Shown here: positions 32,027 to 42,800 of the stretch, piece after piece
Layout of the letters: every line of letters starts with the position of its first letter
How positions within the stretch are numbered: the first letter of the stretch is position 1
NCBI GenBank assembly: GCA_002118135.1
Contig: BDIU01000048.1
Location: 1-64,000, forward strand
Direction of reading: 5' to 3'
Source: Trebouxia sp. TZW2008
Taxonomy: Eukaryota; Chlorophyta; Trebouxiophyceae; Trebouxiales; Trebouxiaceae
DNA length: 64,000 bases
The notes under the pieces: generated by a model
Told to the model about the DNA's origin: nothing
Databases searched by the model: none
The model's input: the letters and a program-made list of their open reading frames with translations, nothing else
Program-made: the position numbers and the translations under genes

Positions 32027-33383
32027 TCAATTTCTGGGCGCTCCACCCATAGTAGCTTCTGGCAACCGCTCAATGGTGTACCGATGCGAAGCCAGGTACA
32101 TAATTGGCACACCTGGAATCTGCAACAGCATGCATTACCTTAACGAGAGGATTCATGACTGGCATGAGCAGCAAAACAATGTGGACGACTGCTTGTGTGC
32201 AAAACATTTTACATCTTTGTGATACAATCTGCAGAGGCAAAATGAACTTGACCAGGTGAGAAAAGCTGCTGTGGTGCGCTGGCTGGCAACAAGACAGGCA
32301 AGGCAATTTGAAGCTCCTGCAGCACACCTTTCGTATCCTGCGCCGCAGATCTCTATCACATGTAGCTACTATGTAGCATTTGTGTTGCCGTACTCTGTCA
32401 CACAGGCAATCATCAGCATATGTCCCACTGTGTGTGCAAGGCAGCCGCTGAATGCGTGGATCCTGCACACATGTTTGTGCTGTGAAATGCCTGACTGGAC
32501 CATAGCATGGGCTGCTGCAAAGCTGTCATGGATCAATCTGAAAGCAGCAACATGCATAGCAAAGAGCAGTGTGACACAATTTGAGTGGATAAACGCAGCA
32601 TCGATCTGTGAAAGCCTGGATCACTTCGAACGCACCTTTGCCACTTTCAGTGCAACTCTGTATTTCTGCCCAAGCTTTTCCAGCTCAGCTAGAACACAGT
32701 CTGTGATGCATGGTATGCATTCTGCATACAGGCAGTCCATCATGCCCTGAACCAGGTCAATCTGCAGGTCCAAAACAGTTTCTGTGGTGAGCATGTCATC
32801 AACCAAGCAGACTGCTTCATGCTTGACAACAAGTGTGCATAGAGACTGCGACAGGACTACATATAGTACTTCACTAAAAAGGGTGAGAAAGTTGGCATTA
32901 TGAGATGTGTGACATTTGTGTATAGAAAGGCATCTTGAAACGGGGTTGTCAGTCACTGCAAATTTGACAGCTCAGCAGCCTGACCTTGTTTTTGATAGAA
33001 AAGTTGATGAAGTTAGTATCCACTATGACCTGGTATGGAGGTCCCAGCTGGCTGTTGTATTTGAAAAAGAGAGCTGTTGACGTTTTCTCACTGCAGCAGC
33101 GGCAGCAGCATTTCATCAATGGTGACAGTAATGACATGGGGTGGAATTGATGTGGCAAACAGCAGACTTTTATAAACTTACATATGCCGTACAGCGCCTT
33201 CCTTTTTGTTGTTGTCCTGTTGCTTTTTCTTCAACCTGCAGGGCAAAACTTGGAGGTGTAAGTGCTGTTGCACACGGTAAAAGGTCAGGATTGCGAGTGC
33301 AGCAGCACTCACGGTTCAGGCGCCTTTGGCTTAAGCATGCGCTTGACCTCAGCGAACTTTCGGGTCTTCTTGGCTTTACCCAT
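32027..33383 (-). CDS. FCF1: FCF1, PIN-domain pre-rRNA processing factor
   Basis: Six minus-strand exons, 33313-33383, 33182-33235, 32985-33090, 32636-32761, 32328-32462 and 32027-32119, join in phase to give 194 residues (human FCF1 has 198). Motifs in order: [17 protein letters not shown] at the start, [17 protein letters not shown] near residue 60, [38 protein letters not shown] near 132 and [14 protein letters not shown] near 150, ending in [11 protein letters not shown]. Acidic residues of the PIN site (VDTN, YADDC, CDRD) are present. Fcf1/Utp24 belongs to the SSU processome and cuts pre-rRNA in 18S maturation. It is divergent from MRD1, another SSU factor, with 507 bases between the ATGs. 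Confidence 0.95.
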
Positions 33384-33890
33384 GATGGCAGCACGGTATG
33401 TACCGATGCGACTCGGTCAGCGATGCACTCGACGCCCTTGTTGGAGTGCTTCAACGTTTAGCCACTACGCTGGTTTGCCGCAGTCAACACGCAATACAAG
33501 CCTACACAGCTCTTCAGTGACAGTGTTCTGCTGTTCGGACTCGAGCAATCAGTGCAGCGACTGCGCGTGAGCACAAGAATGTTCTGCTGACACGAAGGTT
33601 GGGGGAAGTGATCGGCGATTCAGCAGCCTCAATCTTGCACAGTAACAGCGCAAAAAGTCAAATCGCAGGAAGCAAGTTCCGCCGGGTGCAGAGGGTTTTA
33701 GTTCCGGAAGCAAACCCTAGGAAGCGAGTCGGCACACACCGTTTGATCTCCCTTGCCCTGCCTTTCGCTGTCTTTACACGCGTGTCGTCAGCGGCTTGAC
33801 GATCAAATGTCTCGCAGTCACGCTTGAATTGGGACGCGCCGTCCCTGGGCACCAGCGACGCGACAGAGCCTGGCTCCAGCAACCAAGTCG
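33384..33890. promoter_or_regulatory. Bidirectional promoter interval of FCF1 and MRD1
   Basis: The 507 bases between the two ATGs are CpG-rich and contain no other gene. Both flanking products act in the SSU processome, so shared control is plausible. No known element was recognised by eye. Confidence 0.6.
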
Positions 33891-36800
33891 ATGGCCAGTA
33901 GGCTGTGCGTGAAGGGCCTGCCCAAGTATGTCAGCGAAGCCAGACTACGAGAGCATTTCTCTGCTAAGGGAGAGGTGACGGACGCAAAAGTAGTCAGATC
34001 CAAGTAAGACCTGTGCTTTGCGATACTGCCTGGCCTGCCTGGTCCTGCTGTTGTTGCTGTGTCAGCAGTCGTATGGACGCTTTGTACTGCAGGGATGGAT
34101 CATCAAGACAATTTGGCTTTGTGGGCTTTCGTTCTGCTGAAGAGGCGACAGGGGCTCTCAGCTACTTCAACAGAACCTTCATTGACACAAGCAGGATTTC
34201 AGTTTCGGTATGTCCTGTGATTTCGCCACCATTTTTCCTGACAGTTTTCTTGAGTATGCTTAAGATGCATATACAAAGCCCATGCAATAAGCTGCTTGAT
34301 GTGACAATGTTCAAAACATGCTGTAGGTGGCTGAAAAGGTTGGCAGTCAGCAGATCAGCAGACCCTGGAGCAAATACTCTGAAGGTGAGTCTGCCTGGAA
34401 TCAACAGCTGCACGTCAAACTGTTGACACCTAATTTACAAGTTCTCATGACAAGAACTGCAACAGCCATTCATTGTCAAGCCTATTGAACTGCTTGTGCA
34501 TGTGATCTTGCACATTGTCATCAGCTGAGCTTGATTGCTGAACACTCAATGTCAGGAGTATCTGATCACAGTAGCGGTGGTGTCACACTGCATGATGTGA
34601 CTGACATGGTCCTTGACTGTGTTGCATCAGGCAGCAGCGCTCACAAGAAGCTAGAGGCAAAACAGAAGCCTGTAAGCAGCCAGGAAAAAGCAAATGGCAA
34701 GAAGGCAAAAAAGCCTCTACGGGAGGAGGAGGGTGAGCAGTTCTGTTTTGTTTGTAAGCTCAAACCTCTGCATTGCTGGCAAGTCTCTGTTGACTGTGTG
34801 CATCTGTGCCTTTTCACTGCATTATTGTACCAAAGCTATGGAGAAGGGCATCTGTTCAAGGACAGTCCACAACTTTGGCATGCAACAAGCAGGTGGGCTC
34901 AATCTCACCAGCAAGCATGTATGCCATGAGCATTCAGAAAGTCCTTTCTGCTGGTACAAAGCATGCTGAGACTTTCTTCACTGCCAAAGCAATGCAAGCG
35001 AGATATGTTCTTGCTATTAGAGCAAGACTGAAGAGCAAGATTGAAAAGCTGTCACTGAGTGGGCTTTCCTGTGCAGCAGAGGACTCTGCAGCTGAAGCAT
35101 TGCACGCTTCAGCACTGTCAAAGCGGTGCATCAATGCCTGAGTTGCACATTGTCATGCTGTATGATGTTGTAGCATGATGGCTCTTTCAAGCTGAACTAT
35201 CTGGTGTACAGAGGATCCTCAGCTGGCAGAGTTCCTGCAATTGATGCAGCCAAGGCGAGCTGGTGCTATCTGGTCCAATGAAGACATTGCCCTTGCACAA
35301 GCCGCTGCCAAAGGACCTGTTGGGCCAAACGCCAAAGCAAGCGCTCAGAAGCAGCCTTCAAGTACACAGGTCAGCCATGATGCCTGCACTGTCAAACAGA
35401 TTGCTCTGTTGCACATGCATGCACCTGTCACTCCATCTTATGTTACAGGATGCTTGCACAAGGTGAAACTACAACAGGTGCTTTCTTCCAAAGCTGGCAT
35501 CTATTATGTACCATGCAAAAACAAGTGGCCTCTGCTGCAATACTCAGCTGCTCTCCAGGCATTGCAGCAGTCTGTCTACTCAATACGTTGCTCTCGAGCT
35601 ACAAGTGGATGTGTACACATACGCTTTCTATGCAGTCTATGAGGCTTCAAGTGCTCTCTTGCCATATTTGCACAGTGTTGCCGTCTGTAATGTCAATATC
35701 AGGTGCGAACATGGACATGCCTGGTCTAAAGTGTGCTCACAGGCACAGCGGCTGACAGACAGCAGACCAAAAGCAGCAGGCAATGTGCTCTCCTGGTTGC
35801 AGGCTAAGCGCAAAATCAAGCCTGAAGCAGGGCAAAGCAGCGATGAAGAAGATGAGTATCAGGAGCTGCCAAGCAGCAGAGATTCTGATGCTCAGCTGGC
35901 TTCAGACGCCAACACAGACGGGGATGAGTCAGGCCTGGATAGCGCAAGGGACAGCAAAAAAGATGCGACCATCATGGACGAGGGAGTGTCGGACTTAGAC
36001 TACCTGAAAAGCAGGATGAAGGCAAACGTGGGACAAACCAACCCTGGAGAGGGATTTAGCTCGCAAACATCATCCATGAAAGATACAGGTCAAGGTGAGA
36101 GCATTCACTGCAAACACAACAATCAGCAAGTTCTGTCAAGCAGCAATTCAGAAGTCAAGAAACAAAAGCCTCAAAGTGAAGGACAGATGCTGAAGGCGTT
36201 TCCAGTTTGCAAACATCATTTATGACAGAAACAGGTCAAGGTGAGAGCTTGAATGCAGTCGCATCATATGTACAGACTTTGCTGCAGTCAGATCGCGTGC
36301 AAGACGCTGTTGCAAACACAGCATGTCATGAACATGCAGAAGCATTTGCCACTGCAATCCACACTACACTGCCTGTTTTGGTCACTTGTCAAGCCAATGC
36401 ATCAGGGGCGATCAGCTCTGCAATCAAAGCTTCACAGCATTCCCTCTGCTCTGACCTATAGGTGAGGATGAAGAAGCAGATGAAGATGCACAGGGTCCAT
36501 CAGATGAAGAAGATGAACAGGTCGAGTCAGATGAAGAAGATGCTGGCAATGTGCAGCAGCAGGAGAGGCAGGCATCGCATGGTCAGGCTGGTAGCAAAGA
36601 CAGTGATGTGCCAATGGCAGATGCTTCAGATGCTGCAGGTGATTTTGATGCAATGTGATTACGCATTAATCACTAATGAGTGTGATCACACATCCTTGAC
36701 TCATTGATGTGGGAACTGAGTTGTTCCTGAGGGTGGGCGTTTGACTGCACCTAGTCTTGTGCACATGCATCAATAGATTGCATGCTTGTGTTGTACATGT

Positions 36801-39800
36801 GCAGCAGCAGGACTGGCAAGCATTGCATGGGCAGGCTGATGCAAGAGATGCTGATTTGCCAATGGCAGATGCTTCAACTGCTGCAGGTGACACTCATGCA
36901 GTGTGAATGCATGACTGCGGTCAGTCTTGTTTATATGCACAGATTGTGCAACTGTGTTGTGCGCAAGCATGTGCGTGAGCAGGGACCATTTGTGAGTCGA
37001 CAGGCCCAATGTCAAAGCCTACAGTCCTGTGTTGTTCTTGCTGCAGATGGCTCGGCAGATGAAGAGTCCACAGGACGTCTCTTCCTGCGCAATCTGCCTT
37101 ACACCACAACTGAAGCTGAGCTGAGTGATGCCTTTGCTGAGTTTGGAGACTTGCAGGAGGTCCATTTAGTGCTTGACAGGTGATGTATCCCTGTCGAATG
37201 ATGCATCCCTTGGTTGCCACCATGTTTGCGTGTTGCATACTTCAGCAATGCATGCTGTGCGCTCTGTCTTACTCCCCAATTGAAGCTGCGCTGAGTGATG
37301 CCCTTGCCAACTTTGGAGACTTGCAGGAGGTCCATTTAGTGCTTGACAGGTGATGCATCATTGTCACAAGCATCATTGCCATCCCGTTGTGTCAGTGCAC
37401 CGCTTTGCTTGTGTGCTGCATGACTGGCTTTGTTAAGCTGGACGTAGAGTGCAATCTGCAAGATGCAGCAACCTCCTGTTGATTGTGTGGTTTTGGTGTT
37501 TGTTAGTTGTGCCAACAGCACCGCGTAAAGACAAGCATAGAGGCTCACATGTCAGAGAGTACCTTTGGTGAAGCAGACAACACAGAGCCTCCTGGTTTCT
37601 GGCAGCTGGTGGAACTAGGGAAAGACGCAGTTTCATTTGCTGTGTGCAGGCAGAGCAAGAAGTCCAGGGGCATCAGGTATGTGCAGTTTGGACAGGCAGA
37701 AGCTGCGGCCAGCGCCCTAGCAGCATCAGGTATGTGCAGTTTGGGCAGACAGACAATGCAGCCACTGCCCCGGCGGCGTGAATAGATATACCCTTACAGC
37801 AAATTGTTTGCAACAACCAAACCTTGACCTGCTGTGTGCAGGCAGACCAAGAAGTCGCGGGGCATTGGGTACGTGCAGTTTGGGCAGTCTGAAGATGCAG
37901 CCACCGCTCTGGCAGCTATGGATGGCAGCATCTTCCAAGGCAGGCTGCTGCATGTTCTGCCAGCCAGAAAAGCTCCAGTGCCTGTAGAAGCTGCACCCAA
38001 GGTACGCTGATGTTGCTAATGACGGTAGCATTGGACAATTAACGTCAGTCAAGTGAGCCGTGTGCTGCCAGCCAGAAAAGCTCTGGCGCCTGTAGAAGCT
38101 GCACCCAAGGTCAGCAAATGCTGTGCTTAGTAGTGACCTCAGCTAAGTGTCAAGGTGGCCTCAGCCAAGTGTCCTCAGCCAAGTGTCAAGGTGGCCAAAG
38201 AAGCAAACATGACAGGCCAAGCTGGCAAGGGGACAACTTTCAAATGCTGCATTGATGATGTCTGACGTTGTTCTTAACCGCGCTGTTATGCTTGTTGTAG
38301 GAGCACGTGTCATCTGGGACCACATTCCAGGAAGCAAAAGAGGCAGACAGAAAAGCTCAAGTTGGCAACAGGGCAGCTTTGTACACACTGTTCATGAACC
38401 CACACAACTGTCAAAGTGCATCTTATGCTTGCAGGAACATGTGTCATCTAGAACCAAGTTCAGAGAGGCAAAAGAAGCAAACAGATAAGCGCAAGCCGGC
38501 AACAGGGCAGCTTGGAACACGCTTTTTGTGACAGTTGAAGAGTTGTAAAGACATTCTGCTCATGCTTGTAGTAGCACGTGTCATCTGGGACCAAGATCAA
38601 AGATGTAAAAGAGGCAGACAGGAAGGCTCAAGCTGGCAACAGGGCAGCTCCAGGCATCTTGTTTGCAACGTCTCTGCACTGTTTTCAACTGCTTTATCAT
38701 GCTTGTAGGAGCATGTTTCATCTGGGACTAAGTTCAAAGAGACAAAAGAAGCAGACAGGAAGGCTCAAGCCGGCCACAGGGCAGCCTGGAACACGCTCTT
38801 CATGCGGTCTGACTGTCTTCATTGTCGACAGGACAGGGTTTGAGAAGCAATAGTCTTGACATGTTACATCCACAGTAAGCATGCTGTTGTGTCTTCAGGA
38901 GCATGTGTCATCTGGGACCAAGTTCAAGGAGGCAAAAGAGGCAGACAGGAAGGCTCAAGCTGGCAATAGGGCGGCTTGGAACACCCTATTCATGCGCTCT
39001 GACACTGTCGCAGAAGCTGTGGCCGCACACTACGGCATCAGCAAGTCCCAGCTGCTTAGTAAAGACGCTGCTGACTTGCCTGTCAGGATGGCCCTTGGGG
39101 AGGCCCATGTGATTGCCATGACTAAGAAGGCACTGGGCGATGCTGGTAAGATCTTGCTCAACCAGCACTGCTTACTTTTTTTTGCGATGGACCTTCCAGA
39201 AAAGAGCTGATCAACATTGCGTGTAGACCCTTGTGCAATCATGCAGCTTACTTTTTTTTGGCGACGAACCTTCCAGAAAAGAGCTGATCATCATTGCGTG
39301 TAGATCCTTGTGCAATCATGCAGCTACGGTGCTGCCGCATGTGCCTGCTGATGAACATGCCTGCTGGGCTGTTTTCAGGAATTAGCTGATACAGTAGTCT
39401 CTTGATATAAGGGTACTCGACAAGGTCTGTCAGGACAATGCAACTGGGAAGCAAGCACAGCATCCTGACTACAGCATACTACTACTGAGTAAGGACAATC
39501 TGATGTAAGGCAAATGTTGTTATATCGCAAGGTTGCTGTAGCATCTTGGGCTGTACTGGACATGTGGCGGACATGCTAGCAGCTGCTGTTGTTAGCAAAT
39601 AACACCCAGCAAAGCTCAGCATGCAATTGTGTTGGTGTTGTTCAGACAACATAATTCTTGTCTCATGCTGGAAATCAACGATGCACCTGTAGAACAAGAT
39701 GCTTTGTGTGGTGGGTGGATCTGTCAATCACGCGCAACCTGGAGACCTGTCAGGCCTCCGCTGCATCAGAAATGCTTTGTAAATGCAGGTGTGTCAGTAG

Positions 39801-42800
39801 ACATGTTGGAAGAAGCAGCAGCAGCAAGTGGGAAGGCCTCAGCCACACATGCAGTGCAGCGCAGCCCAGTGTGCTTGCTGGTTAAAAATTTGCCGTACAG
39901 TGCAACTGAAGAAGACTTGACTGAGCTGTTTGGAGCCATGGGACCATTGAGTCGCCTGGTCCTGCCCGCCACCAAGACTCTTGCCCTTGTTGAGTTTGCT
40001 GAGCCTCAAGATGCAAGAAGGTATTGCTGCATAGCATACACTGATTCCATCAGCATGTGCGCTGACAGTGTCTGTGCTTGATACTGAGCAATGTAAAGTG
40101 GGCATGTCTGCCCTCCGCTTTTGCTCTTGTTGAGTTTGCCAAGCCTCAAGATTCCAGAAGGTTTTGCTGTATTTCATGCAATAAAAGGATCAGAATGGAC
40201 ACTATTTGCTGTCAGCATTGAGTGACATGACAGGACTTGTCCAGCCTTGAAGCGCCTGGCATGCAAGCATTCTCAGCAGGCATCACTCTGCTTCTGTTGA
40301 CACTAATGTTCATAGCCCTTCATGTCCAATATAATTGGTCTAGGTTAGCACGTGATCAAACTGGCTGGAGACAGTGGATTGCCTCTGTACGTACCTAGTT
40401 GGGCCTGCTGAGCCTGCCTAGCCAAGTTTATAATGAATGAATGAATGTCTTGCAAGACTTTCAACAGCCTGGCACATGAGCGCTATCAATGTGTGCCATG
40501 TCTTGATTGCCCAAAAAAGTCATTGTGTTCTGTGGAGCCTTCAAGAGCCTGGCAAACAAGCAAAATCTCTGTCTCCGCATCTTGATGACTCATACCTGTC
40601 AATGTGTGTTGCAGAGCTTTCAAGAGCCTGGCATATAAGCGGTACCAGCATGTGCCGATCTATCTGGAGTGGGCTCCAGCCAACATCTTCAGGGTAGATG
40701 CCCCACGGTCTTTGCCCTCAGCCCTGCCCTCACAGGGCAAAGGCCCTGCAGCAGCTGCCTCTGATGACTCACCCCAGCAGACAGCAGCAACTGCTGATGC
40801 TGCTTCTGCTATGCTGCCAGACTCAGAAGAGACAGACAGCAGCACTATATATGTCAAAAATTTGGCTTTTGCCACAGGTGGGATTTCTGCCTGTTGCAAT
40901 ATGCATTCCCAGTGGCAAGATATGTGCAGTGAGAGCGACGTCCAAACTTGCACACTGCCTCTGACACAGGGTTCCCTGTTCTTCTATGCTGCAATGTTGT
41001 TGAATCGCGCAGTCTTTGCCTGCTGATTGCATCGCAGGGCATTTCAAATGTTTGTAAGTTGATGCAATGAAGCGGGCTGAAAGCCAGTCTGCCTTGCATT
41101 TCATGGCAGGAGCCCAAACCGACACACCTTCTAGTGATCCAAGGCTAACAGACACGGTTGTTTTCATGTCATGTTTGGCATGACAGCTGCTGCAAAACAA
41201 CACTGCATCACTTGATGCTAAAAGGCTACATCCACTCAAACAGGCTGGCCTGGCAAGACAGAACTTTGCCAGCACACACCGAGCAGTTGTGCTGGAACAT
41301 GCCAAGCATTGTCATCATCACCTTTGCAGGCAGCTTCATGATCTTTGGCATTGGTGTTGTTGTTATCATGTGCTGCTCTTTGTACATTGGCCTACTCTTG
41401 CTGCAGATGATGCTGGGCTGTGCCAGCATGTTGCCAAGGCAGTGTCACCAATTTCATATAAACTGTAGTGTTGTTGCTCTTGTCATAATTTGTGCATACA
41501 GTGTGCGAGCTAGTTACATCGTCTGAGTTTTACTGCAGATGACGCTGGGCTGCGCAAGCACTTTGACAAGGCAGTTTCAAGCGCTGGGGGCAGCGTGCGC
41601 AGCGTGAAGGTAGCTGTGAGGAAGGGGCCCGCTGGCAAGCCGCTGTCCATGGGCTTTGGCTTTGTGGAGTGCTCATCAGAAGCTGTTGCCAAGACGGTGC
41701 TCAAGCAACTGCAGGCAAGCACTTTCTTGGCTGCTGCTGTGATTGAGTTGCCTCCCAGGCAAATTCACAGACCTGTTTGCAGTAGAAACCATGCCAGGAG
41801 CAAAATGAACATGGATGGACACAAATCAGCCATTTGTTGCCACAGCTTCGATCCCCTGCAGGCAACAAATTTAACAACAGCTGCTGCCTCTGCCGCATTT
41901 GTTGAGTTGAACAGGCTCATGGCCCTATCTGTCAGGCAACTTGAGCATGATCTGTCGCCACCTGAATGTGCAATGACTGAGCTGTGGCGGCAGCTCCTGA
42001 TAGAGTTGCCTACCTGACAGGGTCATGATACTGTTTGCAACAGCAACGGTGACAGCAGTAGTTAAGTAACCCAGCACTCAACATCATCAGGGTCTGATTC
42101 CCACCATAAAAAGTGCACAAACTTTTGAAGCCCTGACCTACAACCTAACCCACTCCCTAACAAGAGTAACATTGTGAAGTGTTTCAGCCCTACGCCGAAA
42201 ACTTGATGGACCATGATGTCAGCGTAGCATGTATCATGGCTGGCCAGAAAGCTGCCTGCCTGTTGCCAGCCTGGTATCAGACATTTGCATATCACACAGA
42301 GTTTTGCAACTGCATGGCTGGACAGAAACCAGTCTGTTGCCATGGTGGGGCCAAGGCAGTGAAGGCTCAGCCAAACAAGCTGTAAGACATGCATTTGTTA
42401 CTTGCACCTGATAAGAGGAAATGATGAGCTTTGATTGAAAGATTGATTGATACCTGTGCTTGCACGAATGCAAGGTAGGTAACAAGTATGCCTCACCTTG
42501 TTTTTGTAGGCCTTCATGATCTTTGGCAACAACTGGAGACTGCTGTCATGTTTATGGAGTCTTGTGCGCACAATGGAGTGCCTGTCAGCACGTACTACAT
42601 ATTGCATAAGGGCATGTGCAGGTCTGGCCGATCGCCTATAACTTGCCAGCACAGATACAGCCCTATGGCATGCTGGCTACCCACAAGCTTTGATTGCAGC
42701 TGAGTATACACAGCACCTGTAAGCGGCAGCATTTGCTGAGTGCAACTTGATTCCTCAGCAAATGTTTGCGTCCATGATGTATTTGTACTGATGTGCAAAG

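Noticed and set aside
38290..39000. Evenly spaced direct repeats that might suggest a CRISPR array or satellite
   Set aside because: The repeated unit is an exon start with its acceptor, the spacers are intron sequence, and the genome is eukaryotic.
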